A DNA stretch of 64,000 nucleotides, taken from the NCBI RefSeq assembly GCF_001675285.1, contig NZ_LSGQ01000003.1:372001-436000 (forward strand). Direction: 5' to 3'. Positions 8,242 to 16,886 of this stretch are shown here, piece after piece (position 1 is the stretch's first letter; each line of letters begins with the position of its first letter). Origin of the DNA: Elizabethkingia miricola (GTDB lineage Bacteria > Bacteroidota > Bacteroidia > Flavobacteriales > Weeksellaceae). Position numbers and translations under genes: made by a program. The notes beneath the pieces are model-generated. The model ran no database searches and was not told the DNA's origin. It saw only the letters and a list, made by a program, of their open reading frames with translations.

Positions 8242-10236
8242 GTGAAGCGTTTATTTATATTTGTATTATTCTCTTTTGTCCTGTTTTTTAAAGCCCAGGA
8301 ACAGGCTACGGCGGCAGCGGCTGCTGCAATTGCAGATGCCGTAGGAGATAGTGCAACAACAGAAAACACAGAACCGACTGAACGGATTTTATCTTTTCAT
8401 TCAGATATTACAGTTCATAAAAATTCATCACTTACAGTTACCGAAACTATAGTTATCAACAGTCTTGGATACAACTTTAAAAGAGGGATTTTCAGAACCT
8501 TTCCCTCTGTGAGAAATCTGAACGGGAAGACGAAAAAAGTTAAGTTTAAAATTCTTTCTGTTAAGAAAGATGGTGTGACAGAACATTATTCTACTACATA
8601 TGAGAGCAGTCAAAAGACAATATATGTAGGGAATGAAGATACTTATTTGGATCCGGGGAAATATACCTATCAGATTACATATGAGACACCAGATCAGATA
8701 GGATTCTTTCCTAAGTATGATGAGCTGTATTGGAATGTAAATGGTATGGCCTGGGATTTTCCTATAGACAAAATTTCGGCGACAGTTCACTTGCCTCAGG
8801 GAGCTAAAATATTACAAAATGCTTGTTATTCAGGAGTAGAGGGAAGTAGGGCACAAAACTGTTCTTCAAAGATTATTTCTGATAATGAAATTGAATGGCA
8901 GGGGGGAAGTCTCTTAAGTCGGGAGAACCTGACTATTTCTGTTGGATTCCCTAAAGGAATTGTAATGCCACCACCACCGCCATCATTCATAGAAAAATAT
9001 GGGATCAGTATATTTCTGTTACTGGTCTTTGGAGGCTTATTGCTGTATGGATATAATTCTTGGAAAAAGTATGGAGTGGATCCGGAAAAGCCTGTAGTTT
9101 ATCCACAATTTAATGTGCCGGAAGACATGTCTCCAGCAGAATTAGGATATATACATCATGAAGGTTACAATACAAATTACCTTACGGCGGCACTTGTAAA
9201 TCTTGCTATAAAGAAGTTTGTTATAATAAAAGAAATTACAAAGAAATCCCTTTTAGGATTGTCTTCCGGGAAAGAATATGAAATTACCAAGTTAAAGGAA
9301 CCAAGTCCGAAATTGGCTAAAGAAGAGATTGGACTAATGAACGATCTTTTTGGTAAGTCTTCTACAATAACGTTGGATGGCAGCTATAGCAGCAAAATAG
9401 AGAAAGCTGTGGGCAACTTTACTCACAATATGACCTTTCAGTACAAAGCTTTTATTAAAGAAGGAAATAATGGCAATAAAGTTGTACTTCCGGCTATAGT
9501 TGTTTTTGCAGTTTTTATATTGACTTTTATTGTAAGTAGTATTATTGGAGATTCTACAGAGCAATTGGTAATCGGAATGTTCGGACTAATCTTCGTTATT
9601 ATTTTCTTTGCGGTTACAATGGTTCTTATCTCTAAAATGGAAGGACTGAATAAAGGATGTATTATAGCTTTTATTGCAATATTTTTTCTCCCGTTCTTTA
9701 TTGGCTTTACCGTGTTTTTTATTAAAGGAAATTTTGACCAGAATACAAGATCCAGTTTTCTTTTTCTGATAGCTGGAATAGCTTTTCTTTTTGTTTACCG
9801 ATACCTTATCAAAAGACCTTCTGAAGAAAAATTACGCAAACAGTCACTTATAGAAGGTTTTAAAATGTATATGGGTGCAGCGGAAAACCAGGTTATTAAG
9901 TTTCACAACCCTCCGCAGATGACGCCGGCTATATTTGAAACTTATCTACCATACGCAATGGTATTGGGTGTGGATAAAATTTGGGGTGAAAAATTTCAGG
10001 ATACGCTGCAGCAGATGTCTGTGGATTATACCAACGACTGGTATACCGGAAGTACGATTGGATTTGCGAGTCTGGGACATACACTTAACTCCAGCTTAAC
10101 CAACTCTATCTCCTCAGGCTCAACTCCGCCTTCAAGTAGTAGTTCATCAGGAAGCAGCTCTAGCTTTAGCAGCGGTTCCAGTGGTGGTGGATTCTCCGGC
10201 GGCGGTGGCGGTGGCGGCGGTGGCGGTGGCTGGTAG
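8242..10236 (+). CDS. DUF2207 membrane protein with poly-glycine tail
   Basis: A 664-aa membrane protein starting at GTG. It has a signal peptide (1-18), a short alanine-rich linker, and an extracytoplasmic DUF2207 domain (about 45-245) with the typical ITYETPDQIGFFPKYDELYW stretch. Transmembrane helices follow near 257-275, 413-432, 440-460 and 470-530. The soluble C-terminal region (about 540-625) precedes a Ser/Gly-rich end with eleven consecutive glycines before the final Trp. Such tails are common in this family. It forms an operon with lemA. Confidence 0.88.
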   Translation: MKRLFIFVLFSFVLFFKAQEQATAAAAAAIADAVGDSATTENTEPTERILSFHSDITVHKNSSLTVTETIVINSLGYNFKRGIFRTFPSVRNLNGKTKKVKFKILSVKKDGVTEHYSTTYESSQKTIYVGNEDTYLDPGKYTYQITYETPDQIGFFPKYDELYWNVNGMAWDFPIDKISATVHLPQGAKILQNACYSGVEGSRAQNCSSKIISDNEIEWQGGSLLSRENLTISVGFPKGIVMPPPPPSFIEKYGISIFLLLVFGGLLLYGYNSWKKYGVDPEKPVVYPQFNVPEDMSPAELGYIHHEGYNTNYLTAALVNLAIKKFVIIKEITKKSLLGLSSGKEYEITKLKEPSPKLAKEEIGLMNDLFGKSSTITLDGSYSSKIEKAVGNFTHNMTFQYKAFIKEGNNGNKVVLPAIVVFAVFILTFIVSSIIGDSTEQLVIGMFGLIFVIIFFAVTMVLISKMEGLNKGCIIAFIAIFFLPFFIGFTVFFIKGNFDQNTRSSFLFLIAGIAFLFVYRYLIKRPSEEKLRKQSLIEGFKMYMGAAENQVIKFHNPPQMTPAIFETYLPYAMVLGVDKIWGEKFQDTLQQMSVDYTNDWYTGSTIGFASLGHTLNSSLTNSISSGSTPPSSSSSSGSSSSFSSGSSGGGFSGGGGGGGGGGGW

Positions 10237-10240
10237 CTTC

Positions 10241-10288
10241 ACACATAAAAAAAGCATTCAGAATTTTCTGAATGCTTTTTTTATGTGT
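10241..10288. terminator. Long bidirectional terminator
   Basis: An almost perfect 48-base palindrome with core arms AAGCATTCAGAA and TTCTGAATGCTT, extended by A/T tracts to ACACATAA and TTATGTGT at the edges. It separates the DUF2207 gene from murA. Confidence 0.9.
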
Positions 10289-10290
10289 TA

Positions 10291-11598
10291 TTATATTCTT
10301 TGGATATCTGCTCCCAGAGCTTTTAATCTTCCATCTATATTTTCGTAACCTCTGTCAATCTGTTCTATATTGTGAATAATAGATTTTCCTTCGGCTGATA
10401 AAGCTGCAATAAGCAGTGCGTTTCCGGCACGAATATCCGGCGATGTCATTGTTGTACCTCTTAGTGGAGCTTCGTGGTTTAGTCCTACCACTGTTGCTCT
10501 GTGCGGGTCGCAAAGGATAATCTGTGCTCCCATGTCGATTAATTTATCCACAAAGAACAAACGGGATTCGAACATCTTCTGGTGAACCAGAACAGTCCCT
10601 TTTGCCTGAGTGGCAACAACTAAAACAATAGACAATAAATCCGGAGTGAAACCTGGCCACGGAGCATCGGTAACGGTAAGAATAGAACCGTCAATAAACT
10701 TCTGTATCTTATAGTGTTCCTGTGCAGGAATGTAGATGTCTTCTCCGCTTCTCTCCAGTTGTATTCCAAGCTTTCTGAAAGTATCAGGAATAATTCCTAA
10801 TTGGTTCCAGTTAACATTTTTAATAGTGATTTCAGACTTCGTCATCGCTGCAAGTCCAATCCATGAACCTATCTCTACCATATCCGGAAGCATTGTATGC
10901 TCGGTTCCGTGAAGATGATCAACACCTTCAATAGTTAATAAGTTTGATCCTACACCGGAAATGTTAGCTCCCATTCTGTTCAGCATCTTACAAAGTTGCT
11001 GAAGGTAAGGTTCGCAGGCAGCATTATAAATTCTGGTTTTTCCTTTCGCCAGAACAGCAGCCATTAGAATGTTAGCTGTACCAGTTACGGAAGCTTCTTC
11101 CAGTAAGATGAACTTACCATGAAGTTCTTTGGCCTTTAATGAATAAAAATATTGTTCTTCATCATAATGAAACTCAGCTCCTAATTCAACGAACCCCTGA
11201 AAGTGAGTGTCTAGTCTTCTTCTTCCGATTTTGTCACCACCCGGTGTCGGCATGTAAGCTTCACCGAAACGTGCTAAAAGCGGACCTAAAAGCATAACAG
11301 AACCTCTTAGCTTTGCTCCGTTCATTTTGAATTCCGGAGACTTGATATAATCGAAGTTAATGTTATCTGCTTTGAAGGTGTAATCACCCTTACCATTTTT
11401 TGTAATAATAACGCCCAGATCTCTTAAAATGTCAATAAGCTGATTAACATCTTTAATGTCTGGTATATTCTTAATTCTTACTTCATCACCTGTTAAAAGC
11501 ACGGCACAAAGAATCTGCAATGCTTCATTTTTAGCACCTTGTGGAGTAATTTCTCCGGATAAAGGCTTTCCTCCTCGTATTTGAAATGCGTTACTCAT
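10291..11598 (-). CDS. murA: UDP-N-acetylglucosamine 1-carboxyvinyltransferase with Asp in place of the active-site Cys
   Basis: MurA transfers enolpyruvate from PEP to UDP-GlcNAc, the first committed step of peptidoglycan synthesis. At 435 aa it has the two-domain inverted alpha/beta barrel motifs (GAKNEALQ with the catalytic lysine, DIRAGNALLIAALSAEG). The loop that reads PGGCxIGxRP in E. coli reads PGGDKIGRRR here: residue 122 is Asp, not the Cys alkylated by fosfomycin. The Cys-to-Asp change is known to keep activity and confer fosfomycin resistance in other bacteria. The gene overlaps the DUF4290 gene by TAATG. Confidence 0.96.
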   Translation of the reverse strand: MSNAFQIRGGKPLSGEITPQGAKNEALQILCAVLLTGDEVRIKNIPDIKDVNQLIDILRDLGVIITKNGKGDYTFKADNINFDYIKSPEFKMNGAKLRGSVMLLGPLLARFGEAYMPTPGGDKIGRRRLDTHFQGFVELGAEFHYDEEQYFYSLKAKELHGKFILLEEASVTGTANILMAAVLAKGKTRIYNAACEPYLQQLCKMLNRMGANISGVGSNLLTIEGVDHLHGTEHTMLPDMVEIGSWIGLAAMTKSEITIKNVNWNQLGIIPDTFRKLGIQLERSGEDIYIPAQEHYKIQKFIDGSILTVTDAPWPGFTPDLLSIVLVVATQAKGTVLVHQKMFESRLFFVDKLIDMGAQIILCDPHRATVVGLNHEAPLRGTTMTSPDIRAGNALLIAALSAEGKSIIHNIEQIDRGYENIDGRLKALGADIQRI

Positions 11599-12257
11599 TA
11601 ATTCTTTCGGTTGTTTTTATGATTATTCTGGAAATTTCTTCTTTTCTGCTGGTTGTTTTTATTATTTTGATTCTGGTTCTGATTTTTGTTTCTGTGATTA
11701 TTGCCAGAATGATAAATCTTACTCTTTTCTAAAGAATCAACACCTGTAATATCAAGTTGTTCGTTGGAAAGTGTTTTTAGATGTCTGAAGATTACCTCGT
11801 CTTGTACATGCTCTTTGTTATAAACATTATACGACTTCTTCATATTGTTGGCAATAACCTGAATCAGAGCCTCTTTTTCTTCGCCTTCTGGAAGAGAAAT
11901 AGCTTTATCTATAAGTTGCAGAATGCTTTTCCCATAAAACTTATACTCGTTATCATAAGAAGGGTATTCTAGTTTTTTAGGTTTCTGCTGTAATTCTTCA
12001 GCGGTAGGAATCGGGTAGGGTGAATCTACATCCAGATTATAATCTGCAAGGATAAAAAGGTGATCCCAAAGCTTATGATTATAATTTTCTTCATCCCGAA
12101 GATGTGGATTCCTTTGCCCGATGAAAGCGATAATAGCATTTGCCATTTCGTTTCGTTCTTCTTTGGTAGGAAGTGCTTTGCAATGCTCTACCAGAGATTG
12201 TATAAGGCGCCCGTACTCAGGCATATATAATGGTGTTCTTTCAGTATTGTATTCCAT
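11598..12257 (-). CDS. DUF4290 protein with Asn/Gln-rich tail
   Basis: A 219-aa Bacteroidetes-specific DUF4290 protein, recognised by YMPEYGRLIQSLVEHC, the NPHLRDEENYNHKLWDHLF segment and the YPIPTAEELQQKPKKLEYP segment. After about residue 180 the sequence is a low-complexity tail of Asn, Gln, Lys and Arg. The function is unknown. The stop shares one base with the murA start (TAATG), so the pair is translationally coupled and may contribute to cell-envelope growth; that role is inference from position. Confidence 0.88.
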   Translation of the reverse strand: MEYNTERTPLYMPEYGRLIQSLVEHCKALPTKEERNEMANAIIAFIGQRNPHLRDEENYNHKLWDHLFILADYNLDVDSPYPIPTAEELQQKPKKLEYPSYDNEYKFYGKSILQLIDKAISLPEGEEKEALIQVIANNMKKSYNVYNKEHVQDEVIFRHLKTLSNEQLDITGVDSLEKSKIYHSGNNHRNKNQNQNQNNKNNQQKRRNFQNNHKNNRKN

Positions 12258-12332
12258 TGATAGACGGATGTAAAATAAGGGTCAAAGATAGTGTTTTTAT
12301 TTTGGTTTTTATATTCCCAAAAGTATTCTGAA

Positions 12333-12752
12333 TTAGGTCAGAAATGGCTCAGTTATAAACTTTTTTTTCTCCTCAATGGTCAAAATAGGGCAGGCTTCAA
12401 CGTCTACTTTTTTCCGGTTTCGGGAAACAAAATCATAAATGGTATCAGAAATAAATTCGGGTATAAACTTCATCCATGATAATGGACGATATATACCACC
12501 CAGTAAAGCAAAGATCTTAAAGATTGCTTTAGATCTCACCAGGTAGTATTGCTGAGGTTTTAACAGGTAAATTGTATTGAATTCTGTGTGGTTCAGGTTT
12601 CTCTTTTTCAGAAAATCCTGTCCGAAATCTGATTGGAGTGCGGCAAACATAAATTTGTTTTTATCGTCGCGTTTCAGAATAAAATTTACCCAGTAATTGC
12701 ACATCGGACAATCACCATCATACAGAACAATATGTTTATTTTGTATATGCAT
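12333..12752 (-). CDS. DCC-family (DUF393) thiol-disulfide oxidoreductase-like protein
   Basis: A 139-aa protein starting MHIQNKHIVLYDGDCPMC, where DGDCPMC is the signature DxxCxxC motif of the DCC family. FAALQS and the YLLKPQQYYLVRSKAIFKI segment also fit. Starts further upstream (to 12815) would overlap the preceding gene and are rejected. Family members are predicted thiol-disulfide oxidoreductases. It is 7 bases downstream of a haem-binding protein gene, suggesting one redox-linked transcript. Confidence 0.85.
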   Translation of the reverse strand: MHIQNKHIVLYDGDCPMCNYWVNFILKRDDKNKFMFAALQSDFGQDFLKKRNLNHTEFNTIYLLKPQQYYLVRSKAIFKIFALLGGIYRPLSWMKFIPEFISDTIYDFVSRNRKKVDVEACPILTIEEKKKFITEPFLT

Positions 12753-12759
12753 TTTTTTG

Positions 12760-13239
12760 TTACGGCTGTTCCTGTTCAGTCGTATTATATCTGATTTCGG
12801 TATCTGTTCTGGCATTTTTCAGATATTTGATCAGCATCTTTTTATCTGTGTCACTAAGTCTGGCATTTTGATGAGCCAGAAGGTAGGTTTCCAGAGGCAT
12901 TTTATCTTTTTCAATCATCTCTACAGACTCATCCAGCTTTCGGAGTTGTCTTTCAGTGTCATAAAGTGCAAAGGTAGAAAAATTAAGATGTTTTCTACCA
13001 TCAATAATATGATCTTTCATCCACCAGGATACAGGAGCAATATTACTGTACCATGGATATTTAGTTTCATTGGAATGACAGTCGTAACAGGAATTTCTAA
13101 TAACCTTACTGACTTCTTCGGGAGTTTTCTTTATAGTAAGAAAATCCATCCTTTCATTCACAGGTGGGTTGACTTTATCAATCGGAAAAAACTGAATGAT
13201 AATGAAAGCAACCAGTAGTATAACCAAAAATTTTTTCAT
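12760..13239 (-). CDS. Membrane-anchored haem-binding domain protein
   Basis: A 159-aa protein with an N-terminal membrane anchor or signal (1-20) followed by a Haem_bd domain. It carries one c-type haem motif, CYDCH (about residues 51-55), and the family's YPWYSNIAPVSWWMKDHI segment. The rest fits this single-haem family (DKMPLETYLLAH, DKKMLIKYL). It probably acts in the periplasm. First gene of a two-gene leftward unit with the DCC protein. Confidence 0.88.
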   Translation of the reverse strand: MKKFLVILLVAFIIIQFFPIDKVNPPVNERMDFLTIKKTPEEVSKVIRNSCYDCHSNETKYPWYSNIAPVSWWMKDHIIDGRKHLNFSTFALYDTERQLRKLDESVEMIEKDKMPLETYLLAHQNARLSDTDKKMLIKYLKNARTDTEIRYNTTEQEQP

Positions 13240-13346
13240 TGAAAGTGAAGTTTCCTTATCAAATTTATAAAAAATATTGCTTGTATGCTCATCTTCAATA
13301 TATAAACTTATTTTGCTGAAAATATAAAACTGGTAACAACAAACTA

Positions 13347-13354
13347 AATTTGTA
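13347..13354 (+). promoter_or_regulatory. der promoter -7 element
   Basis: The region around 13347-13362 reads AAATTTGTATCTTTGC, in which TATCTTTG fits the TAnnTTTG -7 box and TTTG lies nearby. It would start transcription near 13365 and give a leader of about 100 bases. Exact placement is within a few bases. Confidence 0.5.
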
Positions 13355-13371
13355 TCTTTGCAAAAATTTTT

Positions 13372-13453
13372 GGGCTCGGAAAGACCGGGTAACCCATTCT
13401 TTAACGTCTTCTTTTTCGCTCAGACTATACTATACACTGAGTGAGGCCGAAGA
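13372..13453 (+). ncRNA. Structured 5' leader of der (two hairpins)
   Basis: Two strong hairpins lie between the der promoter and its ATG. The first (13372-13395) has CTCGG-AAAGA-CCGGG inside an outer GGG/CCC pair. The second (13407-13453) has arms built on TCTTC...TCGCTCAG and CTGAGTGA...GAAGA around a loop of about 13 bases. There is no T-tract, so these are not simple terminators. No known riboswitch was recognised. It may be a cis-regulatory leader or stabiliser. Confidence 0.45.
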
Positions 13454-13466
13454 GAAACAAAATTTT

Positions 13467-14777
13467 ATGTCAAATATTGTTGCAATCGTTGGGCGCCCCA
13501 ACGTTGGAAAATCCACCCTGTTTAACAGACTTTTAGAGAGAAGAGAAGCTATTGTAGATTCTACAGCCGGAGTAACCCGTGACCGTCACTATGGAAAATC
13601 GGAATGGAACGGAGTAGAGTTTACCGTAATCGATACAGGTGGTTATGATGTAGGTACTGATGATGTATTCGAAGAAGAGATCCGTAAGCAGGTACAGCTT
13701 GCAGTAGATGAGGCTACTTCCATTATCTTCATGATGAATGTTGAAGAAGGTCTTACAGATACAGATTATGAAATCTATCATTTACTAAGAAGGTCGAATA
13801 AACCTGTTTATATTGTTGTAAACAAAGTTGATTCTTCAAGAGAAGAGCTTCCGGCAACGGAATTTTATCAATTAGGAATTGATAAGTATTTTACACTTTC
13901 ATCTGCTACGGGTTCTGGTACTGGAGATTTGTTAGATGATGTGGTAAGAGATTTCCCTACAACTGAATATAAAGATCCGTTTGAAGGTCTTCCTAAAATT
14001 ACAATTGTTGGCCGTCCAAATGTTGGTAAGTCTACAATGACCAATGCTCTTTTAGATAACGAACGTAATATTGTTACGGATATAGCCGGTACAACAAGAG
14101 ATAGTATTCAAAGTTTATATAACAAATTCGGACACGAATTTGTATTGGTAGACACCGCAGGGATGCGTAAAAAGAACAAAGTTTCTGAAAATCTTGAGTT
14201 CTATTCTGTAATGCGTTCGGTAAGAGCTATTGAGAATTCGGATGTAGTAATTATTATGGTAGACGCTGAATTAGGATGGGAGGCTCAGGATATGAGCATC
14301 TTTGGTATTGCTCAGAGAAACAGAAAAGGTATTGTAATCCTTGTTAATAAATGGGATTTGGTTGAAGATAAGAAAACCAATACAATGCGTGATTTTGAAC
14401 AGGCGATCCGTAATAAAATTGGTCAGTTCTCTGATGTTCCTATTCTTTTTGTTTCAGCTCTTACAAAACAAAGAATTCTGAAGTCCGTAGAAACAGCAAT
14501 GGAGGTGTATGAAAACCGTCAGAAGAAAATTAAAACTTCCAAGCTTAATGAGGTAATGTTACCAATATTCGAAGGGACACCACCGCCAGCAATAAAAGGT
14601 AAGTATATAAAAATTAAGTATTGTGTACAGTTGCCAACACCTTCTCCACAGTTTGTATTTTTCTGTAACCTTCCACAATATGTGAAGGAGCCTTATAAGA
14701 GGTTTACCGAAAATCAGCTGCGTAAAGAGTTTGGTTTTACCGGAGTTCCGATAGAAGTATATTTCAGACAAAAATAA
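13467..14777 (+). CDS. der: Ribosome biogenesis GTPase Der (EngA)
   Basis: Der is an essential GTPase with two tandem G domains and a KH-like C-terminal domain that helps mature the 50S subunit. Both P-loops (GRPNVGKST) are visible at about residues 8 and 179, with DTGG and DTAGM G3 motifs and NKVD and NKWD G4 motifs. The KH-like domain ends near FTGVPIEVYFRQK. Length from ATG 13467 (MSNIVAIVG) is 436 aa, the family norm; the open frame back to 13350 is leader sequence and is not counted. Confidence 0.96.
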   Translation: MSNIVAIVGRPNVGKSTLFNRLLERREAIVDSTAGVTRDRHYGKSEWNGVEFTVIDTGGYDVGTDDVFEEEIRKQVQLAVDEATSIIFMMNVEEGLTDTDYEIYHLLRRSNKPVYIVVNKVDSSREELPATEFYQLGIDKYFTLSSATGSGTGDLLDDVVRDFPTTEYKDPFEGLPKITIVGRPNVGKSTMTNALLDNERNIVTDIAGTTRDSIQSLYNKFGHEFVLVDTAGMRKKNKVSENLEFYSVMRSVRAIENSDVVIIMVDAELGWEAQDMSIFGIAQRNRKGIVILVNKWDLVEDKKTNTMRDFEQAIRNKIGQFSDVPILFVSALTKQRILKSVETAMEVYENRQKKIKTSKLNEVMLPIFEGTPPPAIKGKYIKIKYCVQLPTPSPQFVFFCNLPQYVKEPYKRFTENQLRKEFGFTGVPIEVYFRQK

Positions 14778-14782
14778 TAAAG

Positions 14783-14818
14783 AAACCCTTGTTAAGATTA
14801 CTCTTAGCAAGGGTTTTT
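14783..14818 (+). terminator. Terminator of der
   Basis: A hairpin with arms AAACCCTTG and CAAGGGTTT joined through TTAAGA/TCTTAG and followed by a T-tract. Confidence 0.85.
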
Positions 14819-14831
14819 AAAATCCTGCTGT

Positions 14832-15479
14832 ATGATGGAGGTTATACTTTTTTATACCTTTATTTCTCAAAATACACCCGAAGAAATAGATGCTTTTTTC
14901 TATACACTTCCGGAAGAACTAAGATTTTCTATATCACAATATCAGAATCAGAAAGACAAACAGGCCAGGGTATTGTCTAAGTTTTTAACTGAAAAGCTAT
15001 TTCATCAATTTTATCCGGATTATCAATTAGACTGGAAAAGACTAAAAAAAGACGAGAACTCTAAACCTTATCTGGAAGACTATCACTTTAATTTTTCATC
15101 TGCACACAGCGAAGATTTATGTGTAGTCTGTGCTTCTGTAAATAATAAATGCGGGGTTGATGTCGAGGTGTTAAATCCCCTGGATGTTTCAGTTTATAAA
15201 GATTTTCTTCATTCTGAGGAACAGGATTATTTATTGAAAAGTCAGAATTCTGTGGATAACTTTTATAATATATGGGTGAAAAAAGAAGCTGTACTAAAGG
15301 CTTATGGCTTAGGGGTTTCTAAAGAGCTAAATGAAGTAAATACCTTGCCGGATTGTATACAGGTCAATGGTCAGGATTTTTTTACAAACGAAGTCTTTAT
15401 CTCAGAACTTTATAAAGTTTTCATAGCATCGGAAAACCCATCTGTAAAAATCAGTGTATACAACATATCAATTGACTAA
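14832..15479 (+). CDS. Sfp-type 4'-phosphopantetheinyl transferase
   Basis: It transfers 4'-phosphopantetheine from CoA to a carrier-protein serine. At 215 aa it is of the Sfp/Gsp size. Motifs visible: FNFSSAHSEDL (P1/P2 region), CGVDVEVLNP (the magnesium-binding GxDxE) and WVKKEAVLKAYGLG (the WxxKEAxxK signature). A tandem ATG at 14832/14835 leaves the first Met ambiguous. The only carrier domain in the window is in the 1306-aa synthetase whose operon converges on this gene, so that protein is the likely client. Confidence 0.92.
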   Translation: MMEVILFYTFISQNTPEEIDAFFYTLPEELRFSISQYQNQKDKQARVLSKFLTEKLFHQFYPDYQLDWKRLKKDENSKPYLEDYHFNFSSAHSEDLCVVCASVNNKCGVDVEVLNPLDVSVYKDFLHSEEQDYLLKSQNSVDNFYNIWVKKEAVLKAYGLGVSKELNEVNTLPDCIQVNGQDFFTNEVFISELYKVFIASENPSVKISVYNISID

Positions 15480-15499
15480 GCCTCATCAGGAGCTCATCG

Positions 15500-16342
15500 C
15501 TATTTTCTTTTTTCAAATAACCATTTCGGAATCTCATCATTCAATAGAAAAGGAATCATAATATTATTATGGTTAAGATATGTGTAGGTGGTGAATAAAA
15601 GATTTTTGTTCCCGTTGAGTTTTTTGTAAAGCATCTCACTTCCGGCATACGGATTTTCATTATCCTCACCTCCGTGAATAAGCCATATCTTTTTGTTTCT
15701 TATTTTATCAAGGTTAGAAAAATTTGGAACTGCGGCAATAGAAACGATTGCTGCGAATGTTTCGGGAGTAATACTTAGTAAATCCTGAGCTGTAGAAGCT
15801 CCCATGGAATAACCAACCAGATATATTCTGTTCTTATCTATTTCCGGATATTCGGCTGTTATTTTCTTAATGAGTTCTGGTAATGCCAATACATCTTCAG
15901 AAGGTTTTGAGACAAGAGTGCCTTCATTATTTTCAGCATAATTGGATGAGCGTTTTCCAAACTGTGGTGCTATAACAAAGCAATTGTATCGACTATAAAT
16001 ATCGTTCCGAAGCCATATTCTGGCAAGGTGTTCTAACTGGTTTTCATTATCGTGACCAATTCTGGATGAATTATGAAATGTAATAACCAGAGGATATTTC
16101 TTTTTATTATCAACATTTTGGGGTAAAAGAAATCTGTAAGGCAGTTCTTTGTCTTTGTAGCTGAAGACTTTTTTTTGGTAATTATCTATAGAAAGATTAT
16201 TTAATGCTTTTCTGGTGTTAACAAATGTAATACTGTCTACTTTAGTATTGTTATATAAATGCGTTTGTCCCCACATTATTCCTAAAGTGGAAAGGTAAAG
16301 AAAAGTGATTCCCTGAATGATTCGGAAATAGAGTTTAATCAT
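15500..16342 (-). CDS. Alpha/beta-hydrolase (esterase-like), exported or membrane-anchored
   Basis: A serine hydrolase of about 280 aa starting MIKLYFRIIQ, with a signal or anchor helix (about 5-25). The core shows PLVITFHNSSRIGHD (oxyanion region), the nucleophile elbow GYSMGAST (Ser), IWLIHGGEDNENP (acid region) and LNHNN (His). The pattern resembles PHB-depolymerase/feruloyl-esterase-like enzymes; substrate is unknown. An ATG at 16366 would overlap the GNAT gene. It is the last gene of the leftward operon with the Pls/PosA-type synthetase, so release or processing of its product is an attractive but unproven role. Confidence 0.78.
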   Translation of the reverse strand: MIKLYFRIIQGITFLYLSTLGIMWGQTHLYNNTKVDSITFVNTRKALNNLSIDNYQKKVFSYKDKELPYRFLLPQNVDNKKKYPLVITFHNSSRIGHDNENQLEHLARIWLRNDIYSRYNCFVIAPQFGKRSSNYAENNEGTLVSKPSEDVLALPELIKKITAEYPEIDKNRIYLVGYSMGASTAQDLLSITPETFAAIVSIAAVPNFSNLDKIRNKKIWLIHGGEDNENPYAGSEMLYKKLNGNKNLLFTTYTYLNHNNIMIPFLLNDEIPKWLFEKRK

Positions 16343-16356
16343 TTTTTGTATTGTAA

Positions 16357-16842
16357 TTATATCCATTTTTCATACAAAAGCCTTACAGGCTGATAGCCTT
16401 GTGAAGCTAACCAACGCTGCATCGTTTCATTGTTGCATAAAGTGAATCTGTAGATTTTGCGGATCTTATATTGTTCCAGATACATTTTTTCAAAAGCTTT
16501 ATTTAGTGCTGTATATATTCCGTTCTTTCTGTATTCTTTTTTTACATAGCCTTCAGAAACATACAGATCATCAGCATCACCCAGCTCAAAATTACTGTTA
16601 TCTTTCTCATCAATATAACCGAAAATAAAACCTATAGCTTTACCATTTACTTCAGCGATAAGAAAAGAACCGTCATTCTCATCTTCACAATCTTCCATAA
16701 ACCGCATATAATTTTTTCGGATATGTTTCCAGTTCGCAGTATGTTCGTTCATCTCTCTTTCGGAGAGATGAAGTTCTCCTACCAGCTCATCTACTATAGG
16801 TAAATGTTCGCTAATTTTTATTTTCCTGATCTGATATTCCAT
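16357..16842 (-). CDS. GNAT-family N-acetyltransferase
   Basis: A 161-aa GNAT protein starting MEYQIRKIKI. The acetyl-CoA signature is YVKKEYRKNGIYTALNKAFE (the RxxGxx loop), followed by a C-terminal strand with CNNETMQRWLASQGYQ, typical of the family. The longer frame to 16917 would run into the end of the synthetase gene and is rejected. It lies 44 bases downstream of the synthetase and 14 bases upstream of the esterase, so it is probably part of the same operon. It may acetylate the product, a precursor or a self-resistance target. Confidence 0.85.
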   Translation of the reverse strand: MEYQIRKIKISEHLPIVDELVGELHLSEREMNEHTANWKHIRKNYMRFMEDCEDENDGSFLIAEVNGKAIGFIFGYIDEKDNSNFELGDADDLYVSEGYVKKEYRKNGIYTALNKAFEKMYLEQYKIRKIYRFTLCNNETMQRWLASQGYQPVRLLYEKWI

Positions 16843-16886
16843 TTTGTATTTTATGAAATTTGTCTGGTGAAATAGGTTTTCAATAT

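Noticed and set aside
10190-10236. GGC/GGT tandem repeat as a separate repeat or regulatory element
   Set aside because: It simply encodes the poly-glycine tail of the DUF2207 protein, common in that family.
12697-13218. A 173-aa frame on the plus strand across the DCC and haem-binding genes
   Set aside because: Its sequence is the complement of two genes with clear motifs (DGDCPMC and CYDCH).
13350-13466. N-terminal extension of Der back to 13350
   Set aside because: The segment is outside the family's normal start, contains the promoter and forms RNA hairpins; MSNIVAIVG at 13467 is the family start.
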